A model generated the notes under the pieces. That model did no database searches and had not been told where the DNA came from. It saw only the letters and a program-made list of their open reading frames with translations. Shown piece by piece: positions 34,030 to 44,276 of a stretch of 64,000 nt of DNA. A program made the translations under genes and the position numbers. The DNA comes from Streptomyces sp. ML-6 (lineage in GTDB: Bacteria; Actinomycetota; Actinomycetes; Streptomycetales; Streptomycetaceae): contig NZ_JAOTIK010000003.1 of NCBI RefSeq assembly GCF_030116705.1, positions 71,039 through 135,038 on the forward strand, given 5' to 3'. The stretch's first letter is position 1. Each line of letters starts with the position of its first letter.

Positions 34030-34467
34030 TCAGCTGGCCCGCAGGACCTCGTTGCGCAGCGCGCGCAGCAGGGTTAGGGCGTCTTGGGTGTCGGCGTCGG
34101 TGAACGCGTGGATCGCCAGGAGGATGGATCGGGCGATTGGCTTCGCTGCGGCGGGGTCGTCGCCCGCGAGAGCGGCCTGGGTGTGCAGGGCGTCGGTCAG
34201 GGCGAAGACCATGCGGGCCATCGGATCGCTGTTGATCTCCGCGACCAGTCGGCCTGTTTCGTCGTAGTCCGTGGTGGCGTCGATGCCGACCGCGGCGACC
34301 AGGATGCGGTGGAGCGTGTGCTGCCCGTAGGCCGCCAGCAGCGCTGGCAGCGGGCGCTCGCCATCGCCGCCCGCCAGGATCTCCAGGACATCGTCGTCGT
34401 CCCCGACGACCGCCTCCAACGCGGCCAGGGACCGCAGGTGTTCGTCGTCGGTCAGCTCGATGTCCAT
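34030..34467 (-). CDS. Hypothetical acidic helical protein
   Basis: 145 residues from ATG 34467 (MDIELTDDEHLRSLAALEAV), with no clear ribosome site; a leaderless or weakly translated start is possible. The protein is acidic and helical with ALLAAYGQHTLHRILVAAV mid-protein. No domain is recognised. It lies immediately next to the iteron-like region. Confidence 0.5.
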   Translation of the reverse strand: MDIELTDDEHLRSLAALEAVVGDDDDVLEILAGGDGERPLPALLAAYGQHTLHRILVAAVGIDATTDYDETGRLVAEINSDPMARMVFALTDALHTQAALAGDDPAAAKPIARSILLAIHAFTDADTQDALTLLRALRNEVLRAS

Positions 34468-34499
34468 GGCCCACAGAGTAGGCCAACACCCATGTACAC

Positions 34500-34935
34500 C
34501 AGCGGAGTTCGCCACGAATCCACCCGAAAGCACCTGACATCCTGCAGCCACCGGCCAAAGTGTGGTACCCGGCGGCTGCTGCTCCTGGTCGTGCTGCACA
34601 CAACTGCATGCAGAAGCAGTTACCCGGTGGAGTCCGGCGAATGGCGGTGGCTGTCGTTGAAGGGCTGCAGGGTGGTCCCGGGGTGCAGCGCAGCATTTGC
34701 ATGGGCCAGGCGGCACACAAGTGCTGCACGGGTAGCAGGCCGGCCCCGGCCGGTGCAGCACGGCCAGCTGCTGCACGCTGCTCGGACCCGTTGCTACCCA
34801 GTCGACGTCCGCTGCTCCAGGGCCAGGCAGCAGGACCACGGGCCCGTTCCGGCGGCTGCGTAACAGCGCAGATCTGCCATGTCCGGCAGGAGATCCATGC
34901 ACGGCTGCTGCATACAGCGCCCGTGCTCCGAGGAA
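34500..34935. other. Candidate replication origin (iteron-like region)
   Basis: No gene is supported here. GTGCTGCAC occurs at 34591-34599 and 34721-34729 and inverted at 34753-34761, with further degenerate CTGCTGCA copies to 34910. GGGTAGCA at 34730 and TGCTACCC at 34792 form a longer inverted repeat. Two RepL-like genes are adjacent. Iterons next to a rep gene are typical of plasmid origins. Confidence 0.45.
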
Positions 34936-34940
34936 CCGCC

Positions 34941-34987
34941 GTTTGTTCTGCTCCTTCAGAACAAACCGGTTCACCTGGTGCTACCGG
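34941..34987 (+). promoter_or_regulatory. Rep-associated composite element 1
   Basis: Palindrome GTTTGTTCTG-N6-CAGAACAAAC (34941-34966) followed directly by CCGGTTCACCTGGTGCTACC. The same composite recurs at 35031-35077 and inverted at 36329-36374. Confidence 0.7.
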
Positions 34988-35030
34988 CCGCCCGCTGTTC
35001 ACGGTGGGCGAGGGCCGCGGAACGGACGAC

Positions 35031-35077
35031 GTTTGTTCTGCTCTCCCAGAACAAGCCGGTTTACGTAGTGCTACCGG
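35031..35077 (+). promoter_or_regulatory. Rep-associated composite element 2
   Basis: GTTTGTTCTG-N6-CAGAACAAGC followed by CCGGTTTACGTAGTGCTACC, one arm with a single change. It lies downstream of the 139-residue winged-helix gene. Confidence 0.7.
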
Positions 35078-35189
35078 CTTGATCGCGTGCGGGCATGAAG
35101 AAGGCGCCGCACCTGGGGCGCAGCGCCTGTGTGTCTTCGCGGGGCCAGGAGGCCGTTGGAGCGTCGCTCAAGGCCCTCGGTGGGGTTGT

Positions 35190-35609
35190 TCAGCCGGTGG
35201 CGGCGAGATTGGCCGTCTGGGCGGCGAACCTGGCCCGTCGCTGTTCGGTAAAGCGGCCGGGTTCGGCGGCTCGGATCTCCGGGACCTCCATGACGGGAGA
35301 GGAGACGGCGCCTCCAGTCAGCAGCGGGTGGAGCTGGTAGAGGCCGTCTTCCAGGCTCCAGACGAGTCCGCACTCGCGGAGCTCCTTGAAGCCGCGGTTC
35401 ACGGTCGGCTTGCTGGCGCCCAGCTCACGTGCCATCTCGTTCTGGCTAATCGCGGCGGTGCCGGTCTCCGGGTCGCTGAGGTACAGAAGCTGGTCCAGGA
35501 CGCGGCGGCCGGCGGTGGAGACGTCGACCAGGGCCAGGAGGCGCAGGACGTCACGAGCCATCGTGACGGGCGCCTCGGTGGGAGGGCTGGGGACGTAAGA
35601 GCTGCTCAC
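35190..35609 (-). CDS. RepL-like winged-helix protein 1
   Basis: 139 residues from a GTG. Residues about 25-95 form a winged helix: DQLLYLSDPETG, ISQNEMARELGASKPTVNRG, FKELRECGLVW and the wing LYQLHPLLTG. RepL-type plasmid initiators share the order HTH, then a hairpin ending in an N-P or H-P-containing strand. It lies downstream of a related larger gene and is surrounded by a conserved palindrome, so origin binding or copy control is likely. Identity with RepL is inferred from motif order only. Confidence 0.5.
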   Translation of the reverse strand: MSSSYVPSPPTEAPVTMARDVLRLLALVDVSTAGRRVLDQLLYLSDPETGTAAISQNEMARELGASKPTVNRGFKELRECGLVWSLEDGLYQLHPLLTGGAVSSPVMEVPEIRAAEPGRFTEQRRARFAAQTANLAATG

Positions 35610-35667
35610 GGAGCCTCACCACTTCCGATCAGGTCGACGCTGTATGTCGAGGATATGCCGCGCGAGG

Positions 35668-36288
35668 TCATGCGCTCGCCTTGCGTACAGGCCGCTTCTG
35701 CCGCAGCGTGACGACCTTCTCCCTGCGGCGGGCGGCCTCGGCGGCCTTCTTCTCCGCCTCTCGGGCCTGGCGCCACTCGGTGGGGTAGTCGGAGTGCGGG
35801 ATGATGCAGGCCGGGCCCTCCGCGCTGTTCCACAGCGCCTGCCACTTCTCCTGCTCGCCGGAGGTGCCGGCCACCGTGAGCCACGGGTTCAGCTGGAGGA
35901 TGCCGCGCTTGGCAGTGCGCATCCAGCCGATGTGCGCGAAGAACTGGCTGGCCTCGTTCACCGAGGCGGCGGACAGGTTGCACCGGGCCTGGAGGTCACG
36001 CTGGTTCGTCTTCACGAAGCCGCGGGCGGCGGCCCGGAGGTTGTCGTCGGCGCGGTTGGCGTTCTGCAGCGCCACGAGCTTGCACCAGACCTGGAACCAG
36101 GACCCGGGCATCTTGAGACTGCCGAGAACATCCATCAGCAGCCGGGCGTCCAGCACGTAGCCGCTGCACCCCGCGCTCGCGGCGAACTCGCGGCCCTTGA
36201 TCTTCTCCACGCCCAGAATCAAGCCGCCCTTGCCGTCCGACCTCGCGACAACGCGCTCGCCGGGGCGGACGATCGGCAGCTGTTCCAT
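35668..36288 (-). CDS. RepL-like winged-helix protein 2
   Basis: 206 residues; ATG 36288 is preferred because GGAGG is 9 bases away, though a GTG at 36294 is in frame. Residues about 55-130 hold GSWFQVWCKLVALQNA, ARGFVKTNQRDLQARCNLSA and ASVNEASQFFAHIGWM, a winged helix, with the wing ILQLNPWLTV matching the LYQLHPLLTG of its neighbour. The tail is very basic and helical. It is a plausible replication initiator for this end of the plasmid. Its promoter carries composite element 3. Confidence 0.5.
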   Translation of the reverse strand: MEQLPIVRPGERVVARSDGKGGLILGVEKIKGREFAASAGCSGYVLDARLLMDVLGSLKMPGSWFQVWCKLVALQNANRADDNLRAAARGFVKTNQRDLQARCNLSAASVNEASQFFAHIGWMRTAKRGILQLNPWLTVAGTSGEQEKWQALWNSAEGPACIIPHSDYPTEWRQAREAEKKAAEAARRREKVVTLRQKRPVRKASA

Positions 36289-36328
36289 CAGCACAGTCCT
36301 CCAGAGATGATCAACGTTTCGGGGAGCA

Positions 36329-36374
36329 CGGTAGCACTAGGTAAACCGGTTTGTTCTGGAGGGGCAGAACAAAC
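36329..36374 (-). promoter_or_regulatory. Rep-associated composite element 3
   Basis: Inverted copy: CGGTAGCACTAGGTAAACCG then GTTTGTTCTG-N6-CAGAACAAAC. It lies 41 bases upstream of the larger RepL-like gene, so it probably covers its promoter. Confidence 0.7.
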
Positions 36375-36413
36375 GGCGTCTCAAAGCCAGCTGACGTGGC
36401 GTCAGTTTTCGGG

Positions 36414-36476
36414 GGTTTTTGTTCTAGGTTTCCAGAACACCCGGGACGCGTTTGTTCTGGAAACCTAGAACAAACG
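36414..36476. promoter_or_regulatory. Two further TTGTTCT palindromes
   Basis: TTTTGTTCT-N6-CCAGAACAC (about 36417-36440) and GTTTGTTCT-N9-AGAACAAAC (36450-36476) repeat the element without its side motif. Five copies in all lie around the two RepL-like genes. Confidence 0.65.
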
Positions 36477-36479
36477 GTT

Positions 36480-37077
36480 TCACATCACCGCAGGTCAGAG
36501 CCGGTTTCGACGCGGAACGCTCTTATGTGTCACTAGAGCCCGGCTGCTACACGAACCCCCGCCAACACGCCGCGGGGAACAAGCAGCTGGCAGCAGCGGG
36601 TGTGTTGCCGCCGACAACGACCGGATCGGGGAGACCGGCCCCGTGGCTGAGCTCGCTTCGCGTGCCGCGCCGCGCCCTGGTGCGGGTCGTGGACAGCAGC
36701 AGCGGTACTGAGTCTCGGGTGGTACCGGCCGTGACGCTCAAAAGCATGGAAGAGTGGTCGGCGCCGGTGGACGGTTCCGCCGCCCGGCCCTGGGGGGCCG
36801 TTCGGCTCCGGTACCTCCGCGCGTCGAATTTCGACACTCGCATATCGGAGCTTCCGTTCTGTGGCTGAGGTATCAATGGCGGCACAATGATGAATTCATC
36901 CGGTAGCTTTTGGCCAGGGTGAGGGGTGGTGCAGCAAGGACCCAAACCCTACACAGCTGTATTTCCTGATGCATTAAGCTGTCTACGTAGACGCTCACAT
37001 GGGTGATGCGTCACCACTTTCGGCCCCATAGTGTCGGATTGATGTGTATTCTGACGGAGTACTGATGAACGTGAGGG
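36480..37077. other. Terminal noncoding region of left arm
   Basis: About 600 bases with no credible gene. It contains the perfect palindrome GTCTACGTAGAC (36981-36992) and the hairpin GGTGA-TGCG-TCACC (37002-37015), and leads to the fold-back centre. Palindromes this close to a tap-tpg-bearing end suggest a telomere, although the sequence is not the canonical Streptomyces type. Confidence 0.5.
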
Positions 37078-37107
37078 CGGTCTGAACCCGGCCCCTCACG
37101 TTCATCA
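37063..37107. repeat. Fold-back centre / hairpin loop
   Basis: TGATGAACGTGAGGG (37063-37077) and CCCTCACGTTCATCA (37093-37107) are perfect inverted arms around a 15-base loop. From here outward the window is its own reverse complement, imperfectly. Confidence 0.85.
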
Positions 37108-37721
37108 ATACTCGGAAGTCGAGATACATCAATCCGACACTGGGCCGAAAATGATGACGCATCACCCCATAGTGTGTCTACGTAGACAACTATGTAGGGT
37201 TTGAGGTCACTATACCCCAAGCTACAGTTCAGTTCATCCATTGTGCCGCCATTGATGCCTCAGCCACAGAACTGGAAACCCATATACGTGTCAGAGGCCG
37301 ACGCGCCGAGGTACCGAGGCCAGGGCCAGCGGCAGGCTGCGACCCTCTGTGCAGGCGTCACGGTGGCCACCCAGACTCACAGCTACCCGCCTGACTACAA
37401 AGCTGCTCAGCACGGGGCCGATCCAGTCGTTGTCAGCAACAACTACACCCCGCTGCCTCCCATGCCCGCGGCACATATGAGTGGCGGGGGGTTCGTGAGC
37501 CCAGCAGCCCGAATATAAGTGACATAGAAAGCATTCCTTGTCAGGTGATCTGAAACCGTTTGTTCTGGGTTTCCAAATTCGGCCCGTCCAGATTGTTCTA
37601 AGAAACCCTAAGACAAAAACCCCAGCTGACCTTACGTCCAGCTGAAAGCAGACGCGTGCATTCTGCCCTCCAGAACAAACCCAGTTTATGCCTACCACTA
37701 TGATCATCTCTGGAGCTGTGC

Positions 37722-38590
37722 TGATGGAACTGGCCTGTCGGCGCGTGCGAGAGTGATCAGTTGCAAGAGGCGGCCCAGTTATCAGGCGTGGAAATATCAA
37801 AAATTGCGGATTCGCCGCAGGCTCTTGTAACCCGTGCTGTAGATGATGATTCTCGGCGATTCGAGATCCCTGTTCCAGATCTGACCGCAAGCCGTGGCGC
37901 CAGGCCACCAACCGCGCCGACAGCCTGGCCGCCGCCCGCGGCTTCGTGAAAATTGGCTGACCTCCAGGCCCTTGTATCACCTCAGTGAACAGACCCGGCC
38001 AGTTCTTCGCGCACATCAGCTAGTGCCCTGCTAAGCGCAGCCCTCTCCAGCTGAGAACCTGCGCGATGACCCCGACACTCATGCAGGAAGGTGGCCGGAG
38101 CCAAGCGTGGAACAGCAGGAAGTGTTATCGTGCCCACCGAGTGGCACCAGGCACAGGTACCGAGAACCGCCGCCGCCCCGAGAAAAGATCTCGTCCACCC
38201 CTTCGCATCAAGCGGCACAGGCGGCCTGACCTCGTGCGCTCATCTCGACATGTCGACCTGATCAGAGAGATGTGAGCTCCGTGGCTTATCTTCCACCAGG
38301 CGCCCGTCACGATGGCTCGTGACGTCCTGCCTCTGGCCTAGTCGGCGATCTCCACCGCCGACGCCGGCGTCCTGGACAGCTCTGCCCTCAGCGACTGAAG
38401 CGTACCGGATGGCCTGTGGGCCTCCTTGCTCGACCGTCGAGCTGGAAGCAGACGACTCTGCCCCGCTACTGACTGGAGAGCCGTCCTCTCCCGTCATGGT
38501 GTCCCCGGGATCCAGCCGCCGGAACACAGGCGACTACGACAGTGTGCCCTTGACGTTGTCGCTGCGCCGTGCCCGCCGAAACCTTGGCGA
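37722..38590 (+). other. Corrupted mirror of both RepL-like genes
   Basis: Starts at CTGATGGAACTGG (mirror of 36288) and passes the second start near 38272 (mirror of 35609). No open frame survives. The palindromes appear at 37556-37680 and near 38733. Confidence 0.7.
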
Positions 38591-39082
38591 CGCCTGGCCC
38601 ACCGAGTTTACGCAGGCGCTGCACCCCAGTGCGGCGCCCCCACCCCGCGCTGTGTGGCGCTGCGTGGCCGGCTGGGGGGAGCAAGTGGGCGTCGTCCGTT
38701 CCATCGTGAACCAGCTAGCTTCCAGATGAGTATTTTGTTCTGAAGAATATATCACAGGGCGCTGTAACCGATGTATGCGGAACATGTACAGGCTGGCCGC
38801 CGGAACAGCCTGCCTGGCAGCGGACGATCGCTGGCTCGAGCAGCGTAGCGAGCTGGCCGTGCTGCCGGCCGAGACCTGTGCCGCCCGTGCAAATGCGTCG
38901 CTGCACCCCGACCTGCAACCCTTCAACGACACCGCCATTCGCCGAGCTCCACCGAACAACTGCTTCTGCATCTGGACAACGACACGACGAGCAGCTTACA
39001 GCCGCAGGTGCCGCTGGCCGGTAATCTCCTGTGCTTTCAGTGTCAAATGGCAGTATACCATGGGTGTGGCCTACTCTATGGG

Positions 39083-40430
39083 CCATGGACATCGAGGCTG
39101 ACCGGCTGACAGTGCCTGCCCTGGCCGCAGTGGCGGCTGTCGTCGGGACGACCGATCCCAGGCGGCGATGGCGCTAGCCAGCGCTGCTGAAGGCAACACG
39201 CTCACCGCGTCTGTCGCCGCGGTCGCTTCATCGACACGCACCCTGGACTACGCTCTCGCCAAAACTGTCCCCACGTAATCTTCGCCCTGACAGACGCCCT
39301 GCGCGCCCAGCTCTCGCGGGCATCCTTCTGGCGATCCCGCGCGTGCGCCGACGCCGACACCCAGGAACGCCCTTCTTCGCTGCGCGCGCGTAGCGTCCTG
39401 CCAGGGTAACAGACAACGCTGCGGCCCGTACGGACCCTACCTCCGCGCAGGATCCCCGCCCGCCTGCGGCTGGCTGTGTGCCTCACAGCAGCAGCACTCA
39501 CGGGACTGGTGGCGGCGAAATATCGGCGTAGCGGCGATGTCGATCCGTTGCTCGTCTGCTCGCGCGGCGGCGGCAGGCGCCGGTCTGCCTCGTGTCGAGA
39601 GGAGATCGGGCATCGGCTGGTCGCCTCAGTCTGTTCCAGTTATCGGAAAGCGAGTGCGCCGGCGTCGACCAACGAGGATGCGGCGCGTGTGGCCGCGGCG
39701 CCGATGGGCCGTCGAGTAGTGAATCAGGCTCCAACGATGTCGGCGGGCGATCGGGCAATGGCGTAATGGCTGGGTGTTCGTCAGTCAGCAGCGCGGCGAT
39801 CTGCATGCGGGCCGAGGAGCCGGCGACGTATCGTGGATCGCGACGGCCGCGATGTCGGCGGTGATGCTCCCGCCCGACGGTAGACCGGCTGCTGTGCCCC
39901 GAGCGTACCCGAACAGTGGCGGCTGCACCGCCGCGAGCCGGACGTGTCATCGCCTCGCGTGTCTCCCGTGCCCGGGCCCGATGGCGAGCGCGCTATTCGA
40001 CGGCCTGTCGCGGGCACCCGACCATCATCGTCCCGCTGCCTGGTTCCAAGAGGCATGCAGCCCGCGGCAGGTGGCCGTCACACCGGTGCGGTTGTCGCGC
40101 CGATATCGAGGGCCGCCGGCTCGCGGCAGCGTCATCGCGATCTGGCCATCTCCCCGAGCGACTGAACGAGACCAGCCTCCCGGCTCATGCGAGATCATCT
40201 GCCTGGCTACGGGTGCAGTGATCGGTATGAGATCGAGCTCGGCTGAAGGGCGGAGCTGCCGCGCCGAGCTGCGAGAGTCCGCGGCGTACCAGCAGGCGAG
40301 GCGACGGATCGTCTGCCGAATGCCGGCCCTATTTCGAAGAATATTGCCGAAGGCTACGGCCGCTCTCGATCGAGTGGAACTCGATCCGGCGATCATCGCC
40401 TCTTCGCTATGATCGCCTTCCTGTCGTCGT
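39083..40430. other. Corrupted mirror of 32.6-34.5 kb
   Basis: 39083-39415 mirrors the 145-residue protein, 39490-40015 the TGA-interrupted HTH gene, and 40158-40425 the tail-anchored protein. The mirrored HTH gene keeps TGAT at the nonsense position. Confidence 0.65.
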
Positions 40431-40664
40431 CTTGTCCCTGACTTGGGTGACCTCTGACAGATGGTGACCGCTCTCATGTAGTCAGGAGGAACCGGCGAGC
40501 GGCTTTTTTCCTCGACTGGACTCCTGGCGGCAACCCCCGACAGACCACATCAGTCGGATCAAGGGTTTAAATTACCGGTCGTCAAACCATTTGATGGCGA
40601 GATCCTGTCGGAGGTCAGTGCGGGCGCGGCTTCGCGCCACCTGCTCGCGGCTCGCTATCTGCCT

Positions 40665-41405
40665 GCGTAGTGTGTGAACTCTGTCGGCGGCGACGTTCCT
40701 TGTCGGGTGCCGTCGTGATGAGCCGTCGAGGAAGGACCTGCGGCGCTGTCGCGCCGGCACGCCGGAATGTGCGCTGGAAGAACGATGAGATGTGATCCCA
40801 GGCGATGGGCGATGGCGGTCGGCTGTCGGCGTCGCGGCCGGCAGGTTCGTGGAGCGATCCAGTAGTCGCGGCGGCCGTACCGAGTAGTCGAGATCATCCG
40901 CCGGCGAGTCGGCGAAGATCGGCGGTAACGATCGGCGATGTCGAGCGAGCCAGACAGCAGCTGCCGGGCTGAGGCGTGGTATGTCGCTCTTGAAGAGTCG
41001 ATGAGATCGTCGACCGCGGGTCGGCGTCGGCGACGATCTGCGCGCGGTTGGAAGGGCCAGATGTCCTCAGGCCGAATGCCAGCGCGGGGCATCAGGCGGC
41101 GTGGTGAAACGAATGCTGAGTGTGAGGCAAGTGCTTGCGTGGGTGTCCGCGGTGAACCCGGGTTCGAGGCGCGTCAATGAGGTGGAATCTCCTCTGATAG
41201 GGCGACCGTCAGCCGCTGCCCGACGGCCTGGGCACGTCGGCGACGGCGAGCCGCCGGTCCGGTTGGCGCGACCGCCATGGTGGCGGGCGCGCCGACGGTC
41301 GCCAGCCTCGACCGCCTCGTCGCAGGCCGGAAGAGTTCCGTGGCGGCGCGGCATCTCGGCTCAGCGTCAGGAACTGGCGCGGCAGCGACCGTGTCGACTC
41401 ATCTT
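40665..41405 (-). other. Corrupted mirror of PD-(D/E)XK-like gene
   Basis: GTCGCTCTTGAAG at 40984 mirrors the nuclease-core region near 31770. Compression here is stronger, about 0.6. Confidence 0.65.
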
Positions 41406-41609
41406 GAGACTGTCGGCCGTCGTCGAAGAAAGGCGGTTCCAGTGTGCAGGCGGCAGGACGGGACTGCTCGCCGCCGAGGTAGCCAGCCGGCGATTCATTG
41501 TCTGGCGAGGCCGACAGACCTGAAGGCGTCGGCGCGTCATCTCGCCTTCGCGGTCGCGGGCCGGCGCTCTGCCGAGCACACGGCTGTGCGCCGCGAGGCG
41601 AGCGAGGGA

Positions 41610-44142
41610 GCCGTGAGGCGGCGTGAAGTACCTCTACGATCACTTTCCGTGCGCCGTTCGGTGGACCGGCGCCGTTCGGCTCGGCATCCGACGATGTGAG
41701 AGTACCAAAGCCGTGCGGCCTCTCTAGAAAGTTCGCGCGAACTCGGCTGAGCGGGCCAGCAGGCGGTATTCCGTGCGCCGACGTGCCTATCGGAGCATCG
41801 GTGAAGGCTCCGCGCGGCTGAGCGAGGTCGAAACTGGACAGGGCATCGAGCAGCCCGCATGAGGGGTATGCTGGCAAGAAATGATGGTCGCCAGTGCGAT
41901 GGCCGTCTCGCGGAGCCAGGAGCCGACGAGCTGACCCGGTGCCTCGTGCCGACAAGCCTCACCAGCGTCTGCCTGAACGCCGGCCGCGCATCTCGCCGGC
42001 CGCGACCGTCGGCGCGACGGTGCTGCTGTTGCCCGTCTACATGTTCCTTGGTGCAATTCTTCAGTACTCTTTGGCGGCGCGATCACCGGACAGCTTCACC
42101 TCAGCGGGGCGATGCGATCGTCCGTTCGCGTGATTTCCACTTCCGGGTCACGGAAAATGTTTCTTTGTTCCGTCGGCATTCGCCCTGGTTAAACCACCGC
42201 TATCGGCCTGACCCGCGAAGGTGTATTCGTCGACGAGGCTAATGGCGTGGCGCCCGTGGTTTCGATGCCGGTTGCTGATAAAACATTTCTTCGCGCGCCC
42301 TGGCGAGAGGATCCTGGAGCTGCTTTCCAGCGGGGCCGCGGTCGGCCTCGGCGGGTTTTTGCGCTGGCCCTTGCGGCCTTCGGCGGAAGCTCGTCAGCAG
42401 GCTGTTTCGCCGAGTGGGCCTGGAATGCTGGGCAGGGGGTGTGGTACACTCTGGCGGCGTTGATCGCGTCGCGACCAGGGTCGTCATCGGCATCCGCGGC
42501 TGGATGTTGCGTGCGCAGTACTCTCGTCCGGCGACGCGACGAGGTGAGGCTCCCTGTTCCTCGAGTCGACCGCCCACGCTATCTCTCCCGCCGCCAGGCC
42601 CGGCGTGGGCCAGACAGACCACCGGCCCGCCGGGCCTCACGCTAAATGGGAGCTCGCCGGGCGGCGCGGTCGAACGGCGGCGGGCAGAACAACCCGGTCA
42701 TCCGGGACATGTTCCCGCCCAGCTTGCGGTGCATTCCAGGCCTGGGGTGGTGTCAGCCACTCCGGAAGCCGCAGCCGCCTCCCGCTCCGCCTGTGGCGGC
42801 CCTGCAGGCGCTCACCGAACCCCGCCGACCGCCCTTGACCGTGGCAGCTGATCGCCCGGACAGGACGGCGGCCAGCGCCGCGTCGATACTGCTGTGCCGC
42901 TCCATCGCGGCATATGTACGTCAGCTAGTGTAACGCCGAGGTCGGCGAGGGTGTCGCGGATCTCTCGCCGATTCTCGAGCGGAGCACGACCTCGTGACGC
43001 TCCTGGGCATGGGCTGGCAGTGTCCGGCGGCGATGCCGAGCACCGATCAACTCGATGTAGTCCGAGATGTCGGGCCGACGAAGAATGATGAGGACGATTC
43101 GGCGGCCGTGAGCCGCGGCGGCCGGCTGTTGGTCAGGCGTCGTACGAAGAACGCTTCTCGTCGATGAACATGTCCGCCGGCCGCGCCTACGCGATCCTCG
43201 TTCAAAAACACCGCTTCAGCAGAGTTGACGTCGACGGCGCCGAGGTCGTCGGTTCCGTCCCCAGCAGCCGGGGATGACAACCCCGGCAGTTCCGCTGCGC
43301 GCGCGCGTCGTCCAGGCCGAGACAACGGTGGGCCGCGCGGAATGGGCATGCACCCCGAGGACGCAGGCGATGTCGGCGATATCTCGCCGCGCCGACCAGG
43401 CGCTCGTCGAGGCGATCCCAAGGGACAGGATCGCCAGCTACCCACAGCCCCGCAGGCCTGATCAACTGCCAGCGGGCCTTGATGACCTGCTTGACGACGG
43501 GTGATCTTCCGGGAAGCACGGGAAACGGCGCTGTCGTGGCCTCAGGCGCTCGGGTGTAACTTCACCCGCGACGCCGCCGTAATGCTCCTTGCCGCTCGCG
43601 TGGGTGCCTCGGCGCGCCGAGCCAGGGCTCGCGCGGCATCCCGCTCGACCGATCGGCCGCACCGCCGGTCGGCGGTGATCGCGCGATCCCGCCGTCACGC
43701 TGGGCCCGTCCTGCGTGACGACGGCGCAGCGCTGGTCGACGGCGACTGGCGAGCGAACGGCCTTCGCGGGCGCTGGCCCGCCGCCGCCGGACGCGCGGCA
43801 CGACCGGCCGAGCAGAACGCCGCCGCGGCGGCGACCGGTTGGAGGCTGTGCGAAGTCGGCGGCTTCCATCTGCTCGGGGTGGCGCCGGGCCGGTGGTCGC
43901 CGTGCCGAGCCGCTGCGCGACGAGGCGGCGAGGGCGCCGTTGGCAGGCCGCTTCGCCGCGCCCCTTCAGCGCGCCGCTGGGCTGCGCCTCCGGCCGGCGA
44001 CTTCGCTCGCTCTGCTGTTCGCTGGTTCTCTGCCGTCGTGATGTCGCTCGGCGTTGACTGCCGGCATTCTGTTCAGGCGCGCTCCGCTGAAGCTGCGGCT
44101 CCTCGCCGGGCAGGAGTATGTTCGCGAGCAGCTGCTCTCGTG
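41610..44142. other. Corrupted mirror of tpg, tap and the gene beside them
   Basis: 41610-42060 mirrors 30190-30747, 42105-42510 mirrors tpg, and 42515-44142 mirrors tap, ending at GTTCGCGAGCAGCT (start of tap). GCGGGTTTTTGCGCTGGCCC at 42353 matches tpg exactly. Confidence 0.75.
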
Positions 44143-44276
44143 TAATACTTCGCTTCGGCCTGGACAATGGCGATACAACCCTTCCTGTCTTTCGCGGCCT
44201 GAATATTGGCTCGAGGTCTGGTGATCTGGCGATCAGATGTGATAGTCGGTGGGTACCCGCTCAGGCAGGAGGAGTT

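Larger units (their letters stand above)
1..37077 (+). repeat. Left arm of giant inverted repeat (clean copy)
   Basis: This arm has intact genes. Every landmark tested has a mirror in the right arm, from the terminal palindromes to the membrane protein at position 1. Confidence 0.85.

Noticed and set aside
1..37077. tRNA, rRNA or CRISPR features
   Set aside because: None was recognised on either strand.
36960..37200. Canonical Streptomyces telomere sequence
   Set aside because: The palindromes present do not match the conserved terminal sequence I know; only a divergent telomere can be proposed.
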